A stretch of 64,000 nt of DNA from contig NZ_RXYB01000011.1 of NCBI RefSeq assembly GCF_008086615.1, forward strand, positions 1 to 64,000. Direction: 5' to 3'. Under the pieces are notes generated by a model. It was not told the origin of the DNA. It saw only the letters and a program-made list of their open reading frames with translations, and ran no database searches. Position numbers and translations under genes: made by a program. Shown one piece after another: positions 1 to 7,924 of the stretch. Origin of the DNA: Acetobacterium tundrae (GTDB lineage Bacteria > Bacillota > Clostridia > Eubacteriales > Eubacteriaceae). Every line of letters starts with the position of its first letter. Within the stretch, counting starts at the first letter, position 1.

Positions 1-328
1 TGAAGGCGATATCCACTTTATCCCCTTCCAACGAAACGGAGTTGAATAGTCCCGGTTTGTTGCAGTATTTCATCGCTTCAACGCAGGTGTGTACGTTGGG
101 GCTGTCCACTGCGATCGGCACATCCGTGGCGTCCTGGACAATGTCGATCAGCCATTTCATGGTTTCCAGTTCGATGGCATCATCCACCGAAGCACAGACA
201 TCAATAAAATCGGCACCGGCTTCCGCCTGTTTGATGGCTAAATTTTTAATAAATTCTGAATCCTTGGCGGCAATGGCCTTCGCGGTGGAAGGAATGGCCC
301 CGTTAATTTTTTCTCCAATAATAATCAA
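1..328 (-). CDS. Methyltetrahydrofolate-dependent corrinoid methyltransferase, 5' part (cut by left edge)
   Basis: The minus strand encodes about 109 residues of a pterin-binding (dihydropteroate synthase-like) TIM-barrel methyltransferase. Recognisable family signatures are IIIGEKINGAIPST at the N-terminus, DFIDVCASVDD, and VPIAVDSPNVHTC. Such proteins (MT2 partners of O-demethylase or methylamine-type systems) move a methyl group between a corrinoid protein and tetrahydrofolate in the cytoplasm. I place the start at a TTG (328) because GGAGG lies about 11 nt upstream of it. An in-frame ATG at 346 overlaps that ribosome binding site and has none of its own. The corrinoid protein at 1957-2595 on the same strand is the likely partner, and the methyltransferase that attacks the substrate may lie beyond the left edge. 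The methyl donor cannot be told from this fragment. Confidence 0.85.
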   Translation of the reverse strand, partial: MIIIGEKINGAIPSTAKAIAAKDSEFIKNLAIKQAEAGADFIDVCASVDDAIELETMKWLIDIVQDATDVPIAVDSPNVHTCVEAMKYCNKPGLFNSVSLEGDKVDIAF

Positions 329-399
329 TATTCTTATTACCTCCATATTTACAGAATTCTCTCGTAATATATTCCATCTTAGTTGACTGAGAGCAATTC

Positions 400-439
400 T
401 TAAGATATTGAGTGCTACATGTATACACCAATATCTTAA
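400..439. promoter_or_regulatory. Inverted repeat, probable GntR-type operator
   Basis: Two perfect 11-bp arms (TTAAGATATTG at 400-410 and CAATATCTTAA at 429-439) are separated by 18 bp that contain TGTATACA, itself a palindrome. The repeat begins just downstream of the -10 box at 444-449 on the minus strand, so a bound protein would cover the transcription start. The two GntR-type regulators encoded immediately upstream are the obvious candidates. The link is inferred from position. Confidence 0.6.
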
Positions 440-443
440 AGTG

Positions 444-472
444 ATAATAGCACTCTTTTTATTAATTGTCAA
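444..472 (-). promoter_or_regulatory. Sigma-A type promoter for the methyltransferase gene
   Basis: Read on the minus strand: TTGACA (472-467), a 17-bp spacer, then TATTAT (449-444). This is a near-consensus housekeeping promoter about 115 bp before the TTG start of the left-edge methyltransferase gene. It shows that this gene has its own transcript, separate from the corrinoid-gntR-gntR transcript upstream. Confidence 0.7.
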
Positions 473-516
473 TGGTATTAAATATGTTTTAAGAAAATTT
501 ATTTTTGAAAGTAAAT

Positions 517-1236
517 CTATAACATGATGTTATTTTTATCTGAAACACCCAAGAGTTTAATGTATTCTTTTCTGTAATAAATCGTTCTTTTGCCAAACAA
601 CTTTTCATATCGATCATAAAAAGATTCTTCAACGACAAATAATGGGGTTTGTGATGGTAATTTTAGAAGTTTATCAATAAATATAGGCGAATCCTTGCCA
701 TAAATTGTTATTTTTCGATTGTGAGTAAATATTTTTAACAGCTCCCTTATTTGATTATGATCTGGACTCTGTGTGAGTGTGCTTTTATTTTTTAAGAAAA
801 GTGCCTTACGATAAAAAAATTTAGTAAGAGATAAAGCCACAGCAACATTACCCACCGAATAAAGTTCAGGCAGACATAAGATTTTAGCTTTCTTAGGATC
901 AGAATCATCTCTAAAATCATAAGTATCAGTTTCTGATATTTGTTCAAGTTTAATTTGATCGATTTTTTCTCCTTGATAGAATAATTCCATGGGATCAAAA
1001 GAAAGAATATAGTTGTTGTATTTTGGAATATTAACATAATAACCAACACGCTGAACGGCATAAAGGTACCCGTTATTTACGAGTCGGTTTAGCGCTTTTT
1101 TTACGGAAGACTTGCTGGTATCATAAATCTCGCAAAATTCTGATTCGGTTGGTAATTTATCTCCCGGTCTAAGGGTATTGTTTCTTATTTTTTTTATTAT
1201 ATCTTCTTGAATGACTTGATAAATCTGCTGCTTCAT
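517..1236 (-). CDS. GntR-family transcriptional regulator (second of a tandem pair)
   Basis: 239 residues. The N-terminal winged helix-turn-helix of the GntR family is clear at about residues 1-70 (LRPGDKLPTESEFCEIYDTS followed by SVKKALNRLVNNGYL). The C-terminal part (about 80-239) has the size of a UTRA effector domain, but I see no strong UTRA signature, so ligand binding may have diverged. Its ATG directly follows the stop of the upstream gntR gene, so the two are co-transcribed with the corrinoid gene. In this family ligand binding usually relieves DNA binding. Control of the methyl-transfer genes, perhaps through the inverted repeat at 400-439, is inferred from position. Confidence 0.8.
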   Translation of the reverse strand: MKQQIYQVIQEDIIKKIRNNTLRPGDKLPTESEFCEIYDTSKSSVKKALNRLVNNGYLYAVQRVGYYVNIPKYNNYILSFDPMELFYQGEKIDQIKLEQISETDTYDFRDDSDPKKAKILCLPELYSVGNVAVALSLTKFFYRKALFLKNKSTLTQSPDHNQIRELLKIFTHNRKITIYGKDSPIFIDKLLKLPSQTPLFVVEESFYDRYEKLFGKRTIYYRKEYIKLLGVSDKNNIML

Positions 1237-1944
1237 TTATTCACCTATTACTGAAACCCCTTCAATGCGGCATTTTTTGTAATGACAATACAATTGTCCA
1301 AATCCAATTGGTAAGCTTTCTTGATCCAAAATATGCTGTTGAATGATGATTACCGGATCTAAAGATGAAATATTCAATAAATTGATGATTTCATCAGGCG
1401 GGATTTCCATGCTAATTGCGATTTTTCGATGAACATCAAAGATCGATGTTCGGCTGGCAATAATTTCAGGAAATGTAATATAATTTATTTCTTTTTCCAC
1501 AATGGGTATTCCTGTAAAATATGGGATGTATTTTATGTCATAAGCGACAATTTCGCCATCACTGTAAAGGAGATGTTTGATCACGACAATCCGTTTATCA
1601 GGCGAAACTCTCAACTGATAAATCAACTCAGCAGTGGGTTTGATAATTTCAACTTCCATCAGTTGACTTTCTTTATTTGAACCAATCAGAATATCCAGTT
1701 CATCGAATAAAAAGAGATATTTATCACGATTAATTTTTTTTGTAAAATAACCTTTTCCCGGCACAGAGTAAAGCAGATTTTCATCTACGAGAATGGATAG
1801 TGATTTTCTCACGGTCATTCGACTGACACTGTATTTAGAACAAAGCTCTTTTTCTGAAGAAAGAGGATCATTGGCACTGAGAAGACCGTAAGTAATCTGT
1901 TTTCGGATATCGTCAGCAATTCTTAAATAAACCGGTTCCGCCAT
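1237..1944 (-). CDS. GntR/UTRA-type transcriptional regulator (first of a tandem pair)
   Basis: 235 residues. A GntR winged helix at about 1-70 (SSEKELCSKYSVSRMTVRKS is the recognition region) is followed by a UTRA-like ligand-binding domain at about 80-235 (RVSPDKRIVVIKHLLYSDGE, then ESLPIGFGQLYCHYK). It starts 12 nt after the corrinoid gene stop and abuts the next gntR gene, so the three genes form one operon. UTRA domains bind small organic effectors, so this protein may sense a methylated growth substrate or its breakdown product. Two different GntR regulators in a row suggest they act together or sense two ligands. The effector cannot be read from the sequence. Confidence 0.85.
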   Translation of the reverse strand: MAEPVYLRIADDIRKQITYGLLSANDPLSSEKELCSKYSVSRMTVRKSLSILVDENLLYSVPGKGYFTKKINRDKYLFLFDELDILIGSNKESQLMEVEIIKPTAELIYQLRVSPDKRIVVIKHLLYSDGEIVAYDIKYIPYFTGIPIVEKEINYITFPEIIASRTSIFDVHRKIAISMEIPPDEIINLLNISSLDPVIIIQQHILDQESLPIGFGQLYCHYKKCRIEGVSVIGE

Positions 1945-1956
1945 ATTATTCTCCCT

Positions 1957-2595
1957 TTATTTTTGTTCTTGAGTCCAGCTTTTTATAATATTAATTCCCT
2001 CGGTGGCATCACGGCTGAATGCATCTGCTCCGATAAAATGAAATGTTTCCTGAGTAAGGGGATTTCCACCAACAATAATTTTTATTTGATTTCTTAATCC
2101 ATTCTCTTCAATAAGATCCACTGTGTTTTTCATACTTTTAATAGCGGTATGCAACACCCCGCTTAATGCAAGAATTTCAGGCTTGAGTTTTATAATCTGA
2201 TCAACAAAGGTCAGTGGAGAAACATCGACACCAAGATCAATAACGTTGTAACCACACGATAGTGCCAAACCGGAAAAAAGGCCTTTTCCAATATCATGAA
2301 GATCACCCTTTACAGTTCCGATCAGAATAGTGCCATTATAATTCTGATTTTTCTTTGATGTGCTGGGCTGCATACGTTCTTGAGAAAGAATTTCTTTGAA
2401 AATAATACCAGACATCATTAAGTCAGCGATAAAATAGTTCCCGGTTTCGTATTCTTTACCAACGCAGTCCATTCCCTTTTTTAGCAATTCGATAATTTGA
2501 TCCGGTGTATAACCGATCGCGAATGCCTGGTCAACCAACATTAGAATATCCTTTTCATTGACATCTTTCACCGCTTGAATAAGTAGCTCTTCCAT
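1957..2595 (-). CDS. Corrinoid (cobalamin-binding) methyl-carrier protein
   Basis: 212 residues, the usual size for MtaC/MttC/MtvC-type carriers. Residues 1-85 form the four-helix cap domain (EYETGNYFIADLMMSG is characteristic). Residues 88-212 form the Rossmann-like B12 domain with the lower-ligand motif D98-x-H100-x-x-G103, an SxL region (LSGVLHTAIKSM) and IIVGGNPLT. The base-off histidine is present, so it should carry methyl-cobalamin between a substrate methyltransferase and the pterin methyltransferase at the left edge. The residue after DIGK is G instead of the usual N. It heads an operon with two GntR regulators. The 227 bp upstream is very AT-rich with a possible -10 (TATACT) but no clear -35, which would fit activator dependence. 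I saw no cobalamin riboswitch. The substrate is unknown. Confidence 0.9.
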   Translation of the reverse strand: MEELLIQAVKDVNEKDILMLVDQAFAIGYTPDQIIELLKKGMDCVGKEYETGNYFIADLMMSGIIFKEILSQERMQPSTSKKNQNYNGTILIGTVKGDLHDIGKGLFSGLALSCGYNVIDLGVDVSPLTFVDQIIKLKPEILALSGVLHTAIKSMKNTVDLIEENGLRNQIKIIVGGNPLTQETFHFIGADAFSRDATEGINIIKSWTQEQK

Positions 2596-2822
2596 TATAA
2601 ACCCTCATTTTTTTAATTTAATTTTAGTATAGCATAAATATTTATTATAATGAATAGCCTTTAATTAAAAAAGAACTAAAACAGATTCCACAATTTTTCT
2701 TGTAAAACTGCCTTAGCTTGAAAATTCACATATTTTCAGACTATGCCAACAATTAAAAACGCATTTAAAAGCAGAAAGTGTAGTGTGAAATTCTTACTCC
2801 TGCAACCTAAATTGGATCTTTA

Positions 2823-3812
2823 TCAAAATCTGACCCAGTCTACCAATAAGTATTGGTTTTCTTTTGGTTTTTCTCCATCCAGCCATTTAGGATACCAACA
2901 GTTAATCATTAAATACATTCCTTCTTTCGGGAAACCATCTGACCAGCTTTTGACAAAAATATTATCAACGTAAAATGCAACCTGATTTTCTTTGTATTCA
3001 ATTCGATAGTCATGAAAATCATTTGTTGGATCAAAGCCAAGGTTTCCCACATAGACATTCTTTTTTTCACCATCTGAATAAGTCGTAAACATTAGGGTTC
3101 CGTCTGGCTGATTATAGAGTTCAATGTCAATTTCATAAAAATAGTCCGGAGCCTTGTATAGGAAAAACCCGGTAATCGAAGATGGTGCATCCGGTAGTTT
3201 CATTCTTGTTTCAAAAGCCCCGTAATCTTTAAGTTCTTTGGAATATATCTCTCCACCATTAAGAGTATTTTGGGGCATTTCAATGCTTAACAAACCATTA
3301 TTTAATGTTACATTCTCACTTTTCAATTCACTTCTGCCAAGATTACCTTCCGATACTAACCAAACATTCCCATCCAGCTCATCAAAATTATCTTGAGTCT
3401 CAAAGACTAAAATCCCCTCTTTATCGACACTTTCAGCAATTTTTTTAGCATCAGAATTTTCAGGAGATTGGTCCCAAGCAATTAGATCAGTTTTATAGCT
3501 GCCACTCTTAAAATCAACTGGGATTGTCCAATCAATAACGACGTTCTCTTCTTTTCCCGAAGGAATCATTTCTTTCTGTATAGATGAATCGATCAAATTG
3601 CCGAGATTATCTTTAATTTTAAACTCAACCCAAACTTCTTTTTCATTTTTCATAGGATTAAGAATATTAATTTCAGAATTGACTTTTTCTCGACAAAAAT
3701 ATACGCCATTCGGGTGATGAAAACTTTTAATAACGAGGTTTTCATTATTTGAATGACAACCGGTAAAGCAAAGTACAGTTATACTTATAATAAACAATAG
3801 CACCTTTTTCAT
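2823..3812 (-). CDS. GH16-family glucanase lipoprotein
   Basis: About 329 residues. A lipoprotein signal peptide ends in CFTGC, so the protein is probably anchored on the outer face of the membrane. After a linker and a domain of about 110 residues, the C-terminal 200 residues form a GH16 jelly roll. The catalytic signature EIDIE (in YEIDIELYNQ) carries both glutamates and the assisting aspartate. The region after it (DFHDYRIEYKENQVAFYVDN) also matches laminarinases and lichenases. It should hydrolyse or remodel beta-1,3 or mixed beta-1,3-1,4 glucan. I chose the ATG at 3812 because GGGAG lies 5 nt upstream; ATG 3815 or TTG 3824 are alternatives. It is the last gene of the polysaccharide locus, 42 nt after the ferritin-like gene. 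An intact catalytic motif beside a GT2 synthase suggests it trims or releases the operon's own product. Confidence 0.85.
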   Translation of the reverse strand: MKKVLLFIISITVLCFTGCHSNNENLVIKSFHHPNGVYFCREKVNSEINILNPMKNEKEVWVEFKIKDNLGNLIDSSIQKEMIPSGKEENVVIDWTIPVDFKSGSYKTDLIAWDQSPENSDAKKIAESVDKEGILVFETQDNFDELDGNVWLVSEGNLGRSELKSENVTLNNGLLSIEMPQNTLNGGEIYSKELKDYGAFETRMKLPDAPSSITGFFLYKAPDYFYEIDIELYNQPDGTLMFTTYSDGEKKNVYVGNLGFDPTNDFHDYRIEYKENQVAFYVDNIFVKSWSDGFPKEGMYLMINCWYPKWLDGEKPKENQYLLVDWVRF

Positions 3813-3854
3813 CATATCTCCCAATTTTTTTGGTACAAATCAGCTGCCTATTTT

Positions 3855-4301
3855 TTATTTAAGTTTATAAAGTCGATCCAAAATAAACAACATATGTTTT
3901 CTTTCTTCTTTAGTAATATTTTCAAATGTTTTATATTCATTCGATTCTTTTTCATATGCATTTAATTGCGTTGTATAGATATCTATGGAATTCTTTTCTA
4001 ACTGCAATGCAAATTGAAAAAAATCTTTTTCTGAATTTATATCAAGATTTCTACCATTAATTGTAATATGATCGATTTGTTGGTTTAAAATCGATTCAAT
4101 TTCTTTATCTGTTTTTTCTTCACTTAAACCTTTCCTTACAGATAAGTCCAACATTAATTGTTGATGCTTTGCTTCTTCCTGGGAAAAGGCGAGAACAACT
4201 GGTTTTAATTTATCGCTACATGATTCAGAAAATTTTTCATATAAATCTTTTCCAAGTTCCTCAATATGAGAAAGTTCTAAAAAATATTCTTGTAAATTCA
4301 T
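3855..4301 (-). CDS. Ferritin-like (rubrerythrin-type) diiron protein
   Basis: 148 residues predicted as a four-helix bundle. Candidate iron ligands are E14/E15 in helix 1, the EEAKH sequence near residue 42, LQLEKNS near 100, and EERKH near 132. These repeat the ExxH pattern of ferritin-like diiron proteins. There is no rubredoxin-type cysteine domain, so it is not a full rubrerythrin. Its ATG follows the GT2 stop codon with no gap, and its ribosome binding site (GGAGG) lies inside the last codons of that gene, so the two are translationally coupled. Such proteins usually remove peroxide or store iron in anaerobes. Why one is embedded in a polysaccharide operon is unclear. Confidence 0.75.
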   Translation of the reverse strand: MNLQEYFLELSHIEELGKDLYEKFSESCSDKLKPVVLAFSQEEAKHQQLMLDLSVRKGLSEEKTDKEIESILNQQIDHITINGRNLDINSEKDFFQFALQLEKNSIDIYTTQLNAYEKESNEYKTFENITKEERKHMLFILDRLYKLK

Positions 4302-5699
4302 TTATTCCTCCTTATTTGAAAATGAATTTCTTTTTATCGTACCCCAATCCTTACTTCCTTTTTTAAAATTAAAAAAGGATAGGACTCGCCACCATACTGT
4401 AAGCTGGCGATACAAAAATTGTTCTAAAAAGCTGTAAAGTATAAGTTTAGAAATTTCTTTAAACCCATTATATCGTTTGTACGAAAATTCTTCAAATAAT
4501 ATCCCTGAAAGTGAAAACAATATACCAAATAGAAAAGCCATCAAAAAAACAAAGATGAAGAAGTTTGAAACACTTCCGGTAAGGATTGCAATAATAAACA
4601 AGAAATAGCCAAAGGTCTCAATGACAGGACCGATCATTTCCACCAAAAAGAAATAAGGCATAGATAAAATTCCAACTGTTCCATATTTAGGGTTGAATAT
4701 CATTTTTTTATGTCTCAGTAGGGAATCAGCCAGACCACGATGCCATCTAATTCGTTGAGATTTAAGACCTTTTAGCGTATCTGGTGCCTGTGTCCAACAG
4801 ACAGCATCCGACGCAAAATCGATTTTATAATTCAGTTTGTTCTTTCTGAAATATTCATGCATTTTTAAAGTGAGTTCCATATCTTCACCGATGGTTGTAC
4901 TATAACCCCCAACAGTGACCACTGCTGACTTTTTGAAAACACCGAATGCCCCGGAAATGATAAGTAGTGCATTGATTCTTTCCCAACCAATTCGACTCGT
5001 TAAAAAGGCTCTGAAATATTCAATAATTTGAAATCTGACAATGGCTTCCCTTGGTAATTTTGCTTCCAGTAGTTTACCGTCTTTGATAGTACATCCATTT
5101 GCGATTCTAATGATACCGCCGACAGCGATGGTATCCTCATGAATGAGAAATGGCTTCACAATTCTTAATAAGGCATTTTTCTCGATGATACAATCCGCAT
5201 CAATTCCGCAGAAAAGGGGATATCGAGATAGATTGATACCGGCATTTAAGGCATCTGCTTTCCCGCCATTTAATTTATCCACAACGACAAGATTTGGGAT
5301 GACAAAGGATCCATAGACCCCTCTAATTTCTTTACACTCAACTTGCATATTTATTTCCACGTCAATTCTTCTCAGGTTGAAGTAGTCAATTGTTTTTTTC
5401 AGCGTATTGTCTGAGGAACCGTCATTTACCACAATTATTTCAAATTCAGGATAATTCAGATCTAAGAGTGAAATGATATTATCGATAATTGTTGCCTCTT
5501 CATTAAAGGCAGGGACAACAACAGAAATTGGTTTTGTATAATTACTGATAATGGTGACATCATTATTAATGCGCTTAACGAATTCCGTTAATTTTCTAGA
5601 AGATATAAGTATTAATACGACATAAAACAAGCTGATACAAAAAAAATATACAAATATTATTTGGCTATAAATTGCAATACTGCTCAATAGTATATTCAT
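4302..5699 (-). CDS. Processive family-2 glycosyltransferase (polysaccharide synthase)
   Basis: 465 residues. An N-terminal membrane helix (about 10-35) is followed by a cytosolic GT2 domain. It carries D93 in VNDGSSDNT, the DAD motif at 167-169, the catalytic-base region GEDMELT (about 271-277) and QRIRW at 315-319. Three or four membrane helices follow (about 345-440). This layout is that of cellulose/hyaluronan/PgaC-type synthases, which polymerise a UDP-sugar and export the chain. There is no C-terminal PilZ domain, so c-di-GMP would not act directly as in BcsA. It starts 4 nt after the HEAT-repeat gene stop and is directly followed by the ferritin-like gene. The linked GH16 gene suggests a beta-glucan product, but the sugar is not provable from sequence. 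Confidence 0.88.
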   Translation of the reverse strand: MNILLSSIAIYSQIIFVYFFCISLFYVVLILISSRKLTEFVKRINNDVTIISNYTKPISVVVPAFNEEATIIDNIISLLDLNYPEFEIIVVNDGSSDNTLKKTIDYFNLRRIDVEINMQVECKEIRGVYGSFVIPNLVVVDKLNGGKADALNAGINLSRYPLFCGIDADCIIEKNALLRIVKPFLIHEDTIAVGGIIRIANGCTIKDGKLLEAKLPREAIVRFQIIEYFRAFLTSRIGWERINALLIISGAFGVFKKSAVVTVGGYSTTIGEDMELTLKMHEYFRKNKLNYKIDFASDAVCWTQAPDTLKGLKSQRIRWHRGLADSLLRHKKMIFNPKYGTVGILSMPYFFLVEMIGPVIETFGYFLFIIAILTGSVSNFFIFVFLMAFLFGILFSLSGILFEEFSYKRYNGFKEISKLILYSFLEQFLYRQLTVWWRVLSFFNFKKGSKDWGTIKRNSFSNKEE

Positions 5700-5703
5700 C
5701 TAC

Positions 5704-6777
5704 TCACACCTCAATATTCTTTACCGTATTGTAAACATCTTGATTGGAATTTAAAAAATAATAGGCTAAATCAGAAATATTTTCATCCTTTGATTTAAGT
5801 GACAAGTCGATGAGACTGAATAAGCCGTCTTCGCCCATTGCTACAATTGATTTAATTGCATTATATCGCACCCACCATTCGCTATCTTTTGTCATGTTTA
5901 GTAACGCATCCTCGACATCTTTAAATTTAAAACTGCTAAGCCCTTTTGCAACAGCCACTCGGACTTGCCAATTTTCTTCATTTTCATAGATTTTTATTAG
6001 TTCGGCAATATATTTTTCATTCTGACTGTTGCATAAAGCTTGAATGGCTGCTATTTTCACTTCGCGCTGGTCTTTTAAAAATTTTTCCATACGATCTGAA
6101 TACTCTTCACTTTTTATTTCATCTTTTACCATGATAGTTTTTATGAAAATAAATTTACCTTTGACTGTTTCCTCTTTTTCAAGGAGTTCTAGCCAATCTA
6201 TAAACTCAAGATCGAATTGTCTCAGAATTTCTATGATTCGATCGGTGACGATATTAGAGACCACTAATTTTTTTATGGCTGCTTCTTTTTTGTCATTTTG
6301 AATTTTAATACGTGATAACCCGAAATAGCTCATATAGCTGATATCCAAATCTTCGGATTGTGCAGAATCCATTAAAACATTATAAGCATTTTTTGATCCC
6401 ATTAATGCCAGCTTTTTCAGATAAACGATGTTCATTTTTTTTTTAAATTTTTTAATTAATAAATTTACTAAATCAAGATTCACAAACTGTTCACTGAGAT
6501 TTACATGATTTACTTCTGCATAATCTAGCATGATATCAATAGCAACGATTTTTAAATAAGTATTCTTTAATGTCCTACAGACTTCCGCCTTCTGATTTTC
6601 ATCGTTTAAATAAGAAATGATTTTGGGCTTTAAATAAATAGATGACTTTTCATAGTGCTTTTTTTTAATCTTATCTTTTATAATTTCATAATAAATAGAA
6701 AACAGCAAGATGACGTTTACTATGATTAGTATATATATATTTAGAATAACGAATGACTGAATATTATTAGAAAACAT
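5704..6777 (-). CDS. Membrane-anchored HEAT-repeat protein
   Basis: 357 residues. One N-terminal membrane helix (about 10-30) is followed by a cytoplasmic alpha-solenoid. HEAT/PBS-lyase-type repeats are clearest at 230-335, for example REVKIAAIQALCNSQNEKYI, WQVRVAVAKGLSSF and WWVRYNAIKSIVAMG, each with the conserved V/I-R-x-x-A core. HEAT proteins are scaffolds with no catalysis of their own. The stop codon lies 4 nt before the GT2 start and its own start is 14 nt after the preceding gene, so it almost certainly belongs with the synthase. A role as a cytosolic assembly or regulatory subunit of the GT2 complex is inferred from this context. Confidence 0.8.
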   Translation of the reverse strand: MFSNNIQSFVILNIYILIIVNVILLFSIYYEIIKDKIKKKHYEKSSIYLKPKIISYLNDENQKAEVCRTLKNTYLKIVAIDIMLDYAEVNHVNLSEQFVNLDLVNLLIKKFKKKMNIVYLKKLALMGSKNAYNVLMDSAQSEDLDISYMSYFGLSRIKIQNDKKEAAIKKLVVSNIVTDRIIEILRQFDLEFIDWLELLEKEETVKGKFIFIKTIMVKDEIKSEEYSDRMEKFLKDQREVKIAAIQALCNSQNEKYIAELIKIYENEENWQVRVAVAKGLSSFKFKDVEDALLNMTKDSEWWVRYNAIKSIVAMGEDGLFSLIDLSLKSKDENISDLAYYFLNSNQDVYNTVKNIEV

Positions 6778-6791
6778 CTTTTTTCACCATC

Positions 6792-7913
6792 CTAATTTAT
6801 ATTGTTGATAATTTTTTCAATCAAAGGATAATATACATTCCAATAAAAATAGTTTTGGTTGGAGTCTTCATCCAACGTTGTAATTTGATTTAAAAACGGA
6901 ATGCCAGGTATGTTATAGATACTTGGCGTAGACTTACTGTCAGCAAAATCTCCGGCAAAGTAATAACTGGTATAAGACCCTGTTTTTCTCACAATTGCTG
7001 GAAACGTATTAGGGAGTCCATAATCGTCTAATAACTTTTGTCCCGTTTCGGTTACATCAAGCTTATAATTAGCAAGAATTTCAGCATTATTGTCTGCGTT
7101 GACAATTTCAAACCAATAATAATATTTTGAATTATTTTTTATTGAAAATTCATTATTGGCATTTCCAGAAAAATTGATCGTATTCAGTTCGCCTCCAAGT
7201 TCAATACCGTTTCTTAAAACTATTATCATATCGTCAGCACCAACTAAAACAATCCCGGCTCCTTTAAGGTCCCACTTCTGTCCATATTGCATTGCGTAAT
7301 TTTCTTTCATCCAATTTGGAATTTCAACGTTTTTATTTGAAAGATCAGAAAAATATCGACCAATCCAATTATTCCACTTTATTCCGAAAATATTTTCTAA
7401 GCCTTCTCTCACCTGACTATTCGTTGGGCTGGCCAAAATATTGAATTCCCCAATAATTACATTATTGTCCAATGAGTTCCTGATAATACTCACTTCTTTT
7501 TCCTGTGTTCCCCCATAAATCATTCCGGATCGATTCCCTTGATTATTTTTTTTGTAAAATTCATCCGTATAGACCCCATATGTATCGGTTAAATAGATTA
7601 AATCTGGTTTTCCTAGATTATCCGGAATCTCTTTGATCTTATATTGTTCATTCGCTAATGGGAAAAAGCCATAATAATCCTCTTCATACTTAAATGGCTT
7701 GTTTGAATCCCCATTTTTTATTTTTAAATTATTCAATATCCACATAAATCCTTTATGTTCTCGATAGGTAGTGTCTGGAACCGTTTTGTCAATGATGACA
7801 ATGTCAAGTATTTTAGAGGGTTGAACAAACCAGTATAAAAATGGAGCGGCCATTATAACAAGAAAGATTGATGAAAATATTCCGACCCTTTTTAGATTTA
7901 TTTGTCTCTTCAT
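6792..7913 (-). CDS. Membrane-anchored protein of the polysaccharide operon, function unknown
   Basis: 373 residues. A single N-terminal helix (about 10-30) would leave the remainder outside the cell. I do not recognise a family with confidence. The alternating pattern DIVIIDKT, KPDLIYLTDTYG and NNVIIGEFNILASP, with YYFAGDFAD near 320, suggests an alpha/beta domain like the glutamine-amidotransferase-like domains found beside some glycosidases. No catalytic cysteine of that family is visible. It lies 11 nt after the GH-A-like glycosidase gene and 14 nt before the HEAT gene, so it is part of the synthesis and export operon. A structural or export role outside the membrane is an inference. Confidence 0.6.
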   Translation of the reverse strand: MKRQINLKRVGIFSSIFLVIMAAPFLYWFVQPSKILDIVIIDKTVPDTTYREHKGFMWILNNLKIKNGDSNKPFKYEEDYYGFFPLANEQYKIKEIPDNLGKPDLIYLTDTYGVYTDEFYKKNNQGNRSGMIYGGTQEKEVSIIRNSLDNNVIIGEFNILASPTNSQVREGLENIFGIKWNNWIGRYFSDLSNKNVEIPNWMKENYAMQYGQKWDLKGAGIVLVGADDMIIVLRNGIELGGELNTINFSGNANNEFSIKNNSKYYYWFEIVNADNNAEILANYKLDVTETGQKLLDDYGLPNTFPAIVRKTGSYTSYYFAGDFADSKSTPSIYNIPGIPFLNQITTLDEDSNQNYFYWNVYYPLIEKIINNIN

Positions 7914-7924
7914 GTTATCCCTCT

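Noticed and set aside
2596-2822. Cobalamin riboswitch before the corrinoid gene
   Set aside because: No B12-box-like sequence or extended leader; the region is simple AT-rich DNA.
4302-5699. Classical BcsA cellulose synthase with c-di-GMP control
   Set aside because: The protein is too short and has no PilZ domain, and no BcsB-like gene was recognised beside it.
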